A stretch of DNA of 64,000 nucleotides from Fictibacillus phosphorivorans (GTDB taxonomy: Bacteria; Bacillota; Bacilli; Bacillales; Fictibacillaceae), in NCBI RefSeq assembly GCF_001629705.1, contig NZ_CP015378.1:2542001-2606000 (forward strand), read 5' to 3'. The notes below the pieces were generated by a model that was not told the DNA's origin, ran no database searches, and saw nothing but the letters and a program-made list of their open reading frames with translations. Made by a program: the position numbers and the translations under genes. How positions within the stretch are numbered: position 1 is the stretch's first letter; each line of letters opens with the position of its first letter. This document shows, piece by piece, positions 17,511 through 25,354 of this stretch.

Positions 17511-18491
17511 ATTTCTTTTCTCTATCGTTTCAGCTATGACTTCACCGTGAAACCTTCCATTCTCAATAAATATCTCATTTGCATTGTTACCAGCAGCAAT
17601 GACTCCTGCGATAAATAATCCATCAACGTTTGTTTCCATCGTTTCTTCTGAAAAAGAAGGACGTCCAGTTTCTGTATCGATGTCTACACCCATCTTAGAT
17701 AGAAACGAATGATCAGGGTGATAACCGATCATAGCAAACACTGCATGAAACGGATGATATGTTTCTGATCCATCCTCCCCTTGAGTCACATATATGCCGT
17801 CGTCTGTTATCTTGTTTACGCAAGAATCAAACGTCATCTGAATACTTCCTGCTTTAACACATGCTTCAAATTCTGGGAGTACCCATGGTTTGATGCTAGG
17901 TGAATATGTGCTGCCTCTATAGAAGACGTGTGGACGTGCACCTGCTTTTTGAAGTTCTAACGCGGCGTCGATCGCTGAATTCTTTCCACCGATCACCGCT
18001 ACATCAAGGTCATAATAAGGATGACCTTCATTAAAATAATGATGAACATGCGGAAGGTTTTCTCCCTCAATGTTCAGTTGATTGGGGTTATCATAATACC
18101 CAGTTGCGATAATGACAAATTTGGCATCATAACAAATTTTTTCGTCTTTCCGGTTGATTGTTTCAATCTTAAACGTTCCATCACTTTGTTTTGTAACGGA
18201 TTTAGCCTTTTCGAATGTTCGAATATGAAGATTATTCCTTTTGACCACTTCACGATAGTACGTAAGTGCGTGAATTCTTTTTGGCTTTCGTTGTTCATGA
18301 ACGAAAGGAAAGTTGCCGATCTCAAGTTTTTCACTCGAGCTAAAAAATGTTTGATGTGTTGGATATTGATAGATGGTGTTGACTACGTTTCCCTTTTCGA
18401 TCACACAATACGAGATCCCTTTGTTCTGTAGTGCAAGAGCTGCAGCCAATCCGCAAGGCCCTCCACCAATAATACAAACGTCTATATTCAC
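17499..18491 (-). CDS. ypdA: Bacillithiol disulfide reductase YpdA
   Basis: 330 residues. GTG start at 18489-18491, with GGAGTGA eight bases upstream. FAD-binding GGGPCGLAAA lies at about residues 8-17 and a second nucleotide motif VIGGKNSAIDAA near 150, placing it in the thioredoxin-reductase-like family; it lacks a CxxC pair, as expected for YpdA. It uses NADPH to reduce bacillithiol disulfide. It sits beside gudB as in B. subtilis. Confidence 0.93.
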   Translation of the reverse strand: MNIDVCIIGGGPCGLAAALALQNKGISYCVIEKGNVVNTIYQYPTHQTFFSSSEKLEIGNFPFVHEQRKPKRIHALTYYREVVKRNNLHIRTFEKAKSVTKQSDGTFKIETINRKDEKICYDAKFVIIATGYYDNPNQLNIEGENLPHVHHYFNEGHPYYDLDVAVIGGKNSAIDAALELQKAGARPHVFYRGSTYSPSIKPWVLPEFEACVKAGSIQMTFDSCVNKITDDGIYVTQGEDGSETYHPFHAVFAMIGYHPDHSFLSKMGVDIDTETGRPSFSEETMETNVDGLFIAGVIAAGNNANEIFIENGRFHGEVIAETIEKRNKNR

Positions 18492-18536
18492 TTTTTCATC
18501 ACTCCAAAAAACACTGTTATTCTTACATAGCATGCC

Positions 18537-18572
18537 AAAAAAAATCTCCTATCATCATATGATAGGAGATTT
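18537..18572 (-). terminator. Terminator after glutamate dehydrogenase
   Basis: Stem AAATCTCCTATCAT / ATGATAGGAGATTT followed by a T run on the minus strand. Confidence 0.92.
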
Positions 18573-18591
18573 GTTATGAGTTTGCAAAAAT

Positions 18592-19875
18592 TTAAATCCA
18601 GCCTCTGAAACGTGATGCTTCAGCCATCTTACGAACACCAACCATATAAGCGGCTAATCTCATGTTCACTTTTCTGTTCATAGCTGTTGTATAAACGGTC
18701 TCGAACGATTTTACCATCACTCGTTCAAGCTTCTCTTCTACTTCTTCTTCGGTCCAGTAATAACCTTGGTTGTTCTGTACCCATTCAAAATAAGAAACGG
18801 TTACCCCACCTGCACTTGCTAAAACGTCCGGTACTAAAAGAATTCCTCTTTCAGATAAGATTCTTGTCGCTTCAAGTGTAGTTGGCCCATTCGCTGCTTC
18901 AACAACAATCGAAGCTTTGATCTGGTTTGCATTCTTTTCAGTGATTTGGTTTTCAATCGCTGCAGGTACTAAAATATCACAATCAAGCTCTAACAGTTCT
19001 TGATTTGTTATCGTATCTTTGAAGAGCTTTGTAACGGTACCAAAGCTATCACGGCGTTCAAGTAGATAATCAATATCTAACCCTTCTGGATCATATAGAC
19101 CACCGTACGCATCCGAGATCGCGATAACTTTTGCACCAGCATCATGCATGAATTTAGCAAGGAAGCTTCCCGCGTTACCGAATCCTTGTACGACTACACG
19201 AGCACCTTCAAGCTGGATACCTTTTTTCACTGCCGCTTCACGGATACAGATTGTAACACCTTTAGCAGTTGCTGTTTCACGGCCATGGGACCCACCAAGT
19301 ACAAGTGGTTTCCCTGTAATAAATCCAGGAGAATCGAACTCTCTGATTCTGCTGTACTCATCCATCATCCAAGCCATGATTTGCGAGTTTGTAAATACGT
19401 CTGGAGCCGGAATATCTTTTGTCGGTCCTACTAACTGACTGATCGCTCTTACGTAGCCTCGGCTTAATCTTTCAAGTTCTCTAAATGACATTGTACGCGG
19501 ATCACAAATGATTCCGCCTTTTCCTCCACCGTACGGCAGATCAACAATACCTGCTTTTAAGCTCATCCAGATTGATAGCGCTTTTACTTCTGTTTCTGAT
19601 ACATTCGGATGAAAACGAACGCCGCCCTTGGTTGGACCAACAGCATCATTATGCTGGGCACGATATCCTGTAAAAATCTTTGTACTGCCATCATCCATCT
19701 TAACCGGAATTCGAACGGTCAACATACGAATCGGTTCTTTTAATAACTCATAAACTTCGGAAGAGTATCCTAATTTATCGAGCGCATCCGCGATTACGGA
19801 TTGCGTGGATTGGAGTACATTGTCATTTTCATGATGATTGTCGGATTTTTGGTCTGTGTTATTTTGGGCTGTCAT
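18592..19875 (-). CDS. gudB: NAD-dependent glutamate dehydrogenase
   Basis: 427 residues from ATG 19873-19875 (MTAQNNTDQK), seven bases after GGGAGG. Oxidises glutamate to 2-oxoglutarate and ammonia. The substrate-lysine motif PYGGGKGGI, GPTKDIPAPDV and the Rossmann segment VVQGFGNAGS are intact. Either GudB or RocG orthology is possible; the ypdA neighbour favours gudB, whereas the upstream cre-like site would suit rocG-style carbon repression. The N-terminal 25 residues are unusually polar. Confidence 0.95.
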   Translation of the reverse strand: MTAQNNTDQKSDNHHENDNVLQSTQSVIADALDKLGYSSEVYELLKEPIRMLTVRIPVKMDDGSTKIFTGYRAQHNDAVGPTKGGVRFHPNVSETEVKALSIWMSLKAGIVDLPYGGGKGGIICDPRTMSFRELERLSRGYVRAISQLVGPTKDIPAPDVFTNSQIMAWMMDEYSRIREFDSPGFITGKPLVLGGSHGRETATAKGVTICIREAAVKKGIQLEGARVVVQGFGNAGSFLAKFMHDAGAKVIAISDAYGGLYDPEGLDIDYLLERRDSFGTVTKLFKDTITNQELLELDCDILVPAAIENQITEKNANQIKASIVVEAANGPTTLEATRILSERGILLVPDVLASAGGVTVSYFEWVQNNQGYYWTEEEVEEKLERVMVKSFETVYTTAMNRKVNMRLAAYMVGVRKMAEASRFRGWI

Positions 19876-19981
19876 TTGTTTACCTCCCATATTCGTCACC
19901 TCTAGAGTTTAGTCAAGCTTCATCGTCAGTATACACCTTTGTATAAGCAAAGAGAAGAGAAAATTAGTGATTTTCACCTAA

Positions 19982-19998
19982 AAAGTAAACGCTTTCTT
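19982..19998. promoter_or_regulatory. cre-like site (CcpA operator) upstream of gudB
   Basis: The 17-mer beginning AAAGTAAACG and ending CTTTCTT matches the consensus WWTGWAARCGYTWWCWW at 16 of 17 positions. It lies about 110 bases before the gudB start codon. Confidence 0.6.
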
Positions 19999-20121
19999 AA
20001 GTCACGGACTGTTGAGAAAATAGCTAATTTTCTGCCAATATACCTATGTGGCATGTCCACTGCTTTTATTATGTAATCTCCACCCCGTAACGAAGGTGGA
20101 GATTAACATGATTGTTCTTAA

Positions 20122-21039
20122 TTACTTTTTTAAAGATAGCTCGATTAATTTTTCAATCATTGTTGGATAATCCATCCCGATCTCTTTTGCTGCATCTGGA
20201 AACAGGCTGGTCGGCGTCATGCCTGGTAAAGTATTTACTTCCAAGATGACAGGTTCTGAACCGTCATGCGGTACGATAAAATCAACACGTGAATACACTT
20301 CACAGCCTAAGACTTCATGTGCACGAACTGCTTGTTCTTTTAGTTTAGCTGTTGTATTCTCGTCAAGTCTTGCAGGAACATAGTGGATACTACCACCTTC
20401 TGCGTACTTAGACTCATAGTCATAAAAAGCATTCTTAGGTTCGATCTCAACAACAGGAAGTGCCTTATAGTTGTTATGTTCCCCCATAACTGCTACGGTA
20501 ACCTCTTTCCCGCTTACGAATTGTTCAACGAGAATCGTATCATCATGCAAAAAGGCTTCAGCGATTCCTTTTAAAAGTTCATCATGATTTTGTGCGATAG
20601 TCAGACCGATTGTTGATCCTTCTCTATTCGGTTTTACCACAGCAGGAAAATCGAAAGAAAGTTCTAACTGCTTTTCATCATATGATTTTCGATAGAGTAC
20701 TTTTTCTTTTGCGATATTAATGCCAGTATCTTTGAAGAACTGTTTAGATTTCGCCTTATCCATAGCAATGCCTGATGCTAGTGCCCCTGAACCTACGTAA
20801 GGAACTCCCATCATATCTAAAAGACCTTGTAACCTTCCATCTTCTCCATATTTTCCATGAAGTCCTAGAAAAACAACGTCAGCTTCAAGTTCTAACAATT
20901 CTTTAAGTCGTGAAGGGTGAAAGTCAATTCCTGTTACTTCATGACCTTTGCTTTCAAGCGCAGAGATGATCTGCTTTCCTGTTGATAAGGATACTTCTCT
21001 TTCTGCAGAAACACCGCCATATAATACTGCTATTTTCAT
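20122..21039 (-). CDS. ddl: D-alanine--D-alanine ligase
   Basis: 305 residues, ATP-grasp fold. ATG at 21037-21039 with AGGAG upstream; the alternative GTG start would overlap the ribosome site. N-terminal AVLYGGVSAEREVSL, the ATP lid region VVKPNREGSTIGLT and C-terminal EVNTLPGMTPTSL are complete. The omega-loop carries Tyr (ESKY), as in D-Ala-D-Ala rather than D-Ala-D-Lac enzymes. It is the shorter DdlB-like form (B. subtilis Ddl is about 354) and is alone here, without murF beside it; the usual ddl-murF pair could still exist elsewhere. Confidence 0.95.
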   Translation of the reverse strand: MKIAVLYGGVSAEREVSLSTGKQIISALESKGHEVTGIDFHPSRLKELLELEADVVFLGLHGKYGEDGRLQGLLDMMGVPYVGSGALASGIAMDKAKSKQFFKDTGINIAKEKVLYRKSYDEKQLELSFDFPAVVKPNREGSTIGLTIAQNHDELLKGIAEAFLHDDTILVEQFVSGKEVTVAVMGEHNNYKALPVVEIEPKNAFYDYESKYAEGGSIHYVPARLDENTTAKLKEQAVRAHEVLGCEVYSRVDFIVPHDGSEPVILEVNTLPGMTPTSLFPDAAKEIGMDYPTMIEKLIELSLKK

Positions 21040-21224
21040 CTTAATGGTCACTCCTAGCCCAAAAGTTTATGTATATATTATATTCCCTGCCGTCATATCG
21101 GTTCAGGTTGTAAAAAATATTAATAATCATAACATGTTTTGTCTCTAAATTCACAATGATATATACATGACATTTTCGTTTATGTTCATTCTTTTATTTA
21201 TATCGTGTTGCACTGTAATAGTAT

Positions 21225-21474
21225 TTGATTTTTCGTTCCAGGTGCTTGCTTTCCGTGGGCAGGCGGTGAGCCACATTGGTAAGTTTCACTTTAAGTGTCT
21301 CACCTTTCTAGTTACAGTGGCTAGCCCCTCGAGGTCAAAAGCTAAATGATCTAGAAGGCAAAGTGCGCCTTCCTTGCTCATTCACCTTTTGCTGTCGGGG
21401 CTGAACGACCCACTTCCACTTTTCAAACTGCGCGCCTGTCCCACAGAAGTCTGCCACCTTGCACTATAATCAAC
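21225..21474 (+). repeat. Mosaic interspersed repeat, long form, copy 3
   Basis: About 250 bp from TTGATTTTTCGTTCCAGG to CACTATAATCAAC. Outer parts match the short copies; the middle carries an extra module beginning AGCCACATTGGTAAGTTTCAC and continuing through TTAAGTGTCTCACC and CAGTGGCTA that it shares with copy 5. It occupies the middle of the 545-bp gap 21040-21584, in which I see no gene. Confidence 0.85.
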
Positions 21475-21544
21475 TTTCAAGGGAGAGAAGAATTTAAAAG
21501 AAACAATCCCTAAAAAATCGCTTTAGAAAAGAATCTTTTCCAAA

Positions 21545-21573
21545 TAAATAAGGACGCAAAAAATTTGCGCCCC
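21545..21573 (-). terminator. Weak terminator after mecB
   Basis: Arms GGGCGCAAA and TTTGCGTCC followed by TTATTTATTT on the minus strand. Confidence 0.6.
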
Positions 21574-21584
21574 TCTCTTTGCAC

Positions 21585-22175
21585 TTACTTAAAATACCGA
21601 TAAAGTTCGCTTATTGCATCGGATTTCATTAGCTCTTTTCCATACTCAATGACTCGATAGCTTGTAATCGTTGAAGAGCTTCCGAACTCAGCAAGAAGAG
21701 CTATGAATAGATCAAGGTCTAATGGTTGGACCTCATCTTCTTCAAACTTTAAGTAGAAGTGATTATTAAATGAATACAGAGTACCACCTTTTATCTCTAG
21801 AGAGTGAAGGCGTTTCGCAAGTAATATAACGTCTTCGAAAGACGAAAACTCATAAAAGATCTCATCGTTTTCATCTAACGTGACTTGCATCTCTATATAA
21901 TCTTCATCATATTCTTCTTCAAGTTCGTACTCGTTTATTCCTTTTGTAACGATTACGACCATACCTTGAGCTGGAAGTGAAAAAACTTCAACCGCAATAG
22001 GACCATCAGCTTTAAATCCTACTTCATCATCAGCTTCAGTCATCATATCACGAAAAAGCTGATGAACTTTAGGAATATCCTGCCATATTTCTTCCTTAGA
22101 AATACCACGTTCATTCAGATCATCAAAAGTTAGGAAGATTTTTATTTTGTTATAGGTTAACCGTTCTACCCGCAT
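21585..22175 (-). CDS. mecB: MecA-family ClpC adaptor (YpbH/MecB)
   Basis: 196 residues, matching YpbH (about 194) rather than MecA (about 218). The MecA start MRVERLTYNKIKIFLTFDDL, with its substrate-binding fold, and a C-terminal ClpC-binding domain ending ELYRYFK are present, joined by an acidic linker (EYELEEEYDEDY). MecA-type adaptors deliver substrates such as ComK to ClpCP. Position next to the ypb cluster supports ypbH. Confidence 0.9.
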   Translation of the reverse strand: MRVERLTYNKIKIFLTFDDLNERGISKEEIWQDIPKVHQLFRDMMTEADDEVGFKADGPIAVEVFSLPAQGMVVIVTKGINEYELEEEYDEDYIEMQVTLDENDEIFYEFSSFEDVILLAKRLHSLEIKGGTLYSFNNHFYLKFEEDEVQPLDLDLFIALLAEFGSSSTITSYRVIEYGKELMKSDAISELYRYFK

Positions 22176-22274
22176 CTCTGGTCCCCCTTACGATCGGCGC
22201 TATTATGTCTTAACATCAATATATGAGTTTGCAAAAAGTTGGTGATAAACATCCAAGAAAATATAAAACCTAAG

Positions 22275-23183
22275 CTAATTTTTCAGCTTCTGAGCAATCC
22301 AGTCGTCCCATTCTAACTTCGTATTGCCGATTAAGAATGATTCATACTTCTTTTGCGTTTCTGAAGAGATATGATTGATCGCTGCACCTCCGACACCAAT
22401 GGCGGTATTCGGAAATTCTTTTTTCAAGCTGTTTGCCCATTCCAAGGTTTTCTTAGAATTCTCAGCGATCGTACATGAGAAAAATACCATCTTAGGTTCT
22501 ACTTCTTTTAACACAACCTCAAAGTCTCTTTTCGGTATTCCATGTCCTAAGTATATAACTTCAAATCCTTTTCTTCTTAAGAACAATGTAAACATTAGTA
22601 ACCCTAGCTCATGCTCTTCATCTAAACCGCAAGCAGCAATAACCCTTGGTAAATATGGATCTGAGGGAAGCCATTGAATAAGTTGTCCAATCTTACTACG
22701 TAAAAAGGATGAAGTAAAATGTTCGTGCGCAATAGTAATTTTCTGTTCTTCCCAAAGGTGTCCTACGCGTACTAATAATGTACCCAAAATATCAATAATG
22801 ACTTTTTCCAAATTATACATACTGAAAGCTTGGCTCAAAAGGTCGTTAGCTTTTTTCTCCTGAAAAGATAAAAGAGCTTCTAATATCAAATTACCCATTT
22901 CAGCTGCACGATCTGTATTTTCAATTGTAAAAGGAGCTGCTTCTTTATAAAGTTCCCCATTTTGGGCAACGTCAACCGCTTGACTGATCGTAAAACCTTG
23001 ATTAACTTTATTCACTAGCCATTTTAGTATGTATACTTGCTCGTCGGTGTATAGTCGATGGCCAGCCTCGTTTCTGTTCGGCTTTACGATTGAATAGCGT
23101 CTTTCCCAAGCTCTTAAAGTTCCTGCTTGAATGCCGAGCATCTTCGAAACCGCTTTAATGTTATACTTCCCTTCACTAGGCAT
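22275..23183 (-). CDS. MerR-type regulator with B12-binding domain (CarH/LitR-like)
   Basis: 302 residues from ATG 23181-23183, eight bases after GGAGG. An N-terminal MerR winged helix (about 3-70; RAWERRY...GHRLYT) is followed by a helical cap and a cobalamin-binding Rossmann domain (about 175-295). The cap has an exact W-x9-EH motif (W EEQKITIAH EH) and the B12 domain has ExHxxG (EEHELG), the pair of signatures of AdoCbl-dependent photoreceptor repressors CarH/LitR. The residue right after the Trp is Glu, whereas T. thermophilus CarH, as I recall, has a His there that ligates cobalt after light. Targets are unknown. It lies behind ypbG with its own promoter candidate. Confidence 0.88.
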   Translation of the reverse strand: MPSEGKYNIKAVSKMLGIQAGTLRAWERRYSIVKPNRNEAGHRLYTDEQVYILKWLVNKVNQGFTISQAVDVAQNGELYKEAAPFTIENTDRAAEMGNLILEALLSFQEKKANDLLSQAFSMYNLEKVIIDILGTLLVRVGHLWEEQKITIAHEHFTSSFLRSKIGQLIQWLPSDPYLPRVIAACGLDEEHELGLLMFTLFLRRKGFEVIYLGHGIPKRDFEVVLKEVEPKMVFFSCTIAENSKKTLEWANSLKKEFPNTAIGVGGAAINHISSETQKKYESFLIGNTKLEWDDWIAQKLKN

Positions 23184-23214
23184 CCGTTCTTCCTCCAATA
23201 AATAGGTTAAGAAG

Positions 23215-23244
23215 AGTATATCGAATAAAACGTTGTAATGTAAA
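23215..23244 (-). promoter_or_regulatory. Sigma-A promoter candidate for the CarH-like gene
   Basis: -35 TTTACA (23239-23244), 18-bp spacer, -10 TATACT (23215-23220). The -35 overlaps two direct TTACA pentamers six bases apart. It lies in the 65-bp gap after ypbG, so the regulator may be transcribed and perhaps autoregulated from here. Confidence 0.6.
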
Positions 23245-23248
23245 CTTT

Positions 23249-24001
23249 TTACCGTACTAAGGTTATCAAATGTGTTTGACTAGGGGCTCCTAACCGTAAA
23301 GGTAGATGTGTTGCTCCATAGCCGTTACTTACCAATAGCGTATGTGTTAACTCATCATACCATCCGCCTCTTTTCGCTATACCAAGCGGTCCGATTCGTA
23401 TCTGTCCTCCATGAGTGTGCCCCGTTAAGACAAGCTGTATGTTATCTTCACTGCTGATCCGTTTGGAGATATCAGGATTGTGACTGATTAATATTCTGCA
23501 AGAAGATCGGCTTTCTTTAAGAGCATCCTCTAAAGAGGCAAATCCTAATGATGTATCATTCACTCCAACTAAATCAATGATTTCATCATTTCTTTTTATA
23601 GAAAAGGTTGTATTGTCCAAGATTGTTGCGCCTTCATTTTCAATCGTGGAACTTAACTGTTTCGTATCCACATCATAATCATTGTTTCCCCATACAAAAA
23701 ATACAGGTCCCATCGTTGATAGGCGCTTAATATTATCTTCTACCTTCTTCATGGAAACTCCTTTTTCAACAAGGTCTCCACCGATCACCACAAGATCTGC
23801 TTCTCCTGACTTCTTAATAATCTTTTCTGACACTATCCGCTTATGAACATCAGAAATAAAAAAGATCTTATAATTTTCGAAAGACTTAGGTAGTTTTGAA
23901 ATCCTGATTGAATCATATATGACACGATTTCGATGCGCTTCAATATACATATATAGTAAAAGTGATATGCCAGCTAAGGTGAATAAATAAAAGAAAATCA
24001 T
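23249..24001 (-). CDS. ypbG: Membrane-anchored calcineurin-like phosphoesterase
   Basis: 250 residues with an N-terminal membrane helix (about 1-18) and a metallophosphoesterase domain. Metal ligands are seen in ISDVHKR, VIGGDLVEKG, GNND and GHTHGGQ, with LISHNPD between; this is the YkuE/YpbG-type family, in which lipid or UDP-linked substrates have been proposed. The specific substrate cannot be told from the sequence. Synteny supports ypbG. Confidence 0.88.
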   Translation of the reverse strand: MIFFYLFTLAGISLLLYMYIEAHRNRVIYDSIRISKLPKSFENYKIFFISDVHKRIVSEKIIKKSGEADLVVIGGDLVEKGVSMKKVEDNIKRLSTMGPVFFVWGNNDYDVDTKQLSSTIENEGATILDNTTFSIKRNDEIIDLVGVNDTSLGFASLEDALKESRSSCRILISHNPDISKRISSEDNIQLVLTGHTHGGQIRIGPLGIAKRGGWYDELTHTLLVSNGYGATHLPLRLGAPSQTHLITLVR

Positions 24002-24103
24002 TGTGCCCCCCTGATATGAATTTAAATGATCATATCATATTTTCATTTATGCGTCCTATGCAGAACAATCCGCTGCTAATTTTTTGAATATTAAAAAAGA
24101 TCT

Positions 24104-24132
24104 GTTGAAAAAAATGTAAATTTCACGTATGA
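24104..24132 (+). promoter_or_regulatory. Sigma-A promoter candidate for the 71-codon orphan
   Basis: TTGAAA (24105-24110), 17-bp spacer and TATGAT (24128-24133), about 44 bases before the start codon of the orphan gene. A 30-bp inverted repeat overlaps spacer and -10. Confidence 0.6.
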
Positions 24133-24143
24133 TTAATTTACAT
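24114..24143. promoter_or_regulatory. Perfect 9-bp inverted repeat overlapping the promoter, operator candidate
   Basis: Arms ATGTAAATT (24114-24122) and AATTTACAT (24135-24143) with a 12-bp centre. It covers the -10 box of the plus-strand promoter, a position typical of a repressor operator. The TTTACAT element also occurs in the promoter of the CarH-like gene 0.9 kb away. Confidence 0.55.
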
Positions 24144-24176
24144 GATTAACCAAAATAAGAGGAGAGGAAAAACATC

Positions 24177-24392
24177 ATGACATTAACTAAATTGAAGAAT
24201 AAATCTCTCGTGACAGACCCGGAGCTGTCTTATAGTATGCGACTCGGCCTTCCGATCGAAGTGTATTGTACAGAAAAACACGAAACGCTCGCTTTCGGAA
24301 GAATCGATCATTTTTGTGAAATGACAGTCGTTATTCAAGGTCAGCGCCACGATCGAAATTCTTGTTTGTTTTTTGGTTGCCCTTGTCAGTAA
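24177..24392 (+). CDS. Orphan 71-residue protein
   Basis: ATG eleven bases after GAGGAGAGG, with a good promoter upstream. The product begins MTLTKLKNKS, has no membrane helix and ends with a Cys-rich tail (CLFFGCPCQ); further Cys are at FHFC-like positions in the middle (VYCTEKHE, HFCEM). I do not recognise a family. The central stretch (RLGLPIEVYCTEK...FGRIDHF) resembles a small beta-barrel but this is only an impression. It is on the opposite strand to all its neighbours and converges with ypbF, seven bases away. Confidence 0.65.
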   Translation: MTLTKLKNKSLVTDPELSYSMRLGLPIEVYCTEKHETLAFGRIDHFCEMTVVIQGQRHDRNSCLFFGCPCQ

Positions 24393-24398
24393 TTCTCT

Positions 24399-24851
24399 TT
24401 ATTTGTGAAGAATATTGATGTTGTATTCTTGTTTCATAAACTCAAAAACGACATGCCTCTGGTTCCATTGTTCCTCATCACTCCACCATTCTTCGTTACG
24501 ATCGATAAAATCTTTTCTGATCGCTTCAAAATCATCGTCAGCTTTTTTGTATTTCTTTTTCATCCAGATCATATAAAAGCTCGAAAAAATAATAAAACCT
24601 GTACAGATCCATACCATCTCATCAGAGAATAACAACGTTAATGGATTTGAAAATCTCGAGGCTGTTGGAAGTTTATAATAGTAAAGGTAGACGAAGGTCG
24701 CTAGTACAACAAAAATCATTGATAATCCCCATTGGTTGATGGCTTTTTTCCATTTGTCTTTTTCAACTTTTTTATCAACAAGCTGTGCTAAAACAATACT
24801 TGTCAATTCATTAACAAAGGGCTTTATCTTCCAGTGATTCAGTGCATTCAT
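24399..24851 (-). CDS. ypbF: DUF2663 membrane protein YpbF
   Basis: 150 residues from ATG 24849-24851, eight bases after AGGAGG. Two central membrane helices (about 45-62 and 80-97) are flanked by charged cytosolic segments; the C-terminal half is rich in Asp/Glu/Trp (DRNEEWWSDEEQW). Size and position match B. subtilis YpbF. Function unknown. Confidence 0.85.
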   Translation of the reverse strand: MNALNHWKIKPFVNELTSIVLAQLVDKKVEKDKWKKAINQWGLSMIFVVLATFVYLYYYKLPTASRFSNPLTLLFSDEMVWICTGFIIFSSFYMIWMKKKYKKADDDFEAIRKDFIDRNEEWWSDEEQWNQRHVVFEFMKQEYNINILHK

Positions 24852-25007
24852 ACGCATAACCTCCTGTACACATTACTATGCCTATACAAGCAGATTCATG
24901 CTTTTTAAAAATAGCTATTAGACTTATCGTCTCTTAAAGATTAATTCTTGTCTAAACCGATCAAATCACCAACGATCGTTTTTAAAAAATCGTAAATACT
25001 CTTAACA

Positions 25008-25049
25008 AAATAAAGACCGTCTGGAGTATCTTCACCAGACGGTCTTTAT
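25008..25049 (-). terminator. Terminator after the ypbE-like gene
   Basis: Stem AAAGACCGTCTGG / CCAGACGGTCTTT followed by ATTTTG; it overlaps the stop codon. Confidence 0.88.
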
Positions 25050-25354
25050 TCTTCGATTTCTACTTGTTCAACACCTTTTCGATCTTCGCTTTGAACAGGT
25101 AGATAAAGATCTTTTGACCATAATTTATAGGTAACCGTAATTCCGATCAATAGGATAAATGCAGCTAATAGCAAACGTGTCACTAAAAAAGTGGTATTCC
25201 TCTTTTCTTTTTTAGCATTTTTTTGCTTTCTTTCATTTTCTCTCTTTTTCCCGTGCACTTCCGTTCTTGAAGGTAAAGAATGAACATGTTGTACAGAAGC
25301 AGTAGCATGGTCTGCTGTTCTATTTCTCAAACTCTCCGCCTGATCATTCTTCAT
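25046..25354 (-). CDS. ypbE: YpbE-like membrane protein lacking the LysM domain
   Basis: 102 residues from ATG 25352-25354, overlapping the end of ypbD by 11 bases. A polar, strongly basic N-terminal half (LPSRTEVHGKKRENERKQK) precedes one membrane helix (about 56-75) and a short outside tail of about 25 residues. B. subtilis YpbE at this locus is about 240 residues and ends in a LysM domain; here the protein stops soon after the membrane segment. No LysM-like remnant is seen downstream before ypbF. Confidence 0.7.
   Translation of the reverse strand: MKNDQAESLRNRTADHATASVQHVHSLPSRTEVHGKKRENERKQKNAKKEKRNTTFLVTRLLLAAFILLIGITVTYKLWSKDLYLPVQSEDRKGVEQVEIEE

Noticed and set aside
20070..20105. 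Hairpin AATCTCCACC/GGTGGAGATT after ddl
   Set aside because: The stem is good but neither strand has a T tract after it, so I do not call it an intrinsic terminator.
23249..24001. Idea that ypbG and the CarH-like gene form a defence or signalling system
   Set aside because: ypbG is a conserved core gene of Bacillaceae and the regulator has its own promoter candidate; nothing else links them.
24940..25045. Minus-strand frame reading ...SIYDFLKTIVGDLIGLDKN, looking like a short amphipathic peptide
   Set aside because: No ATG, GTG or TTG and no ribosome site precedes it, and its first part is the ypbE terminator hairpin itself.
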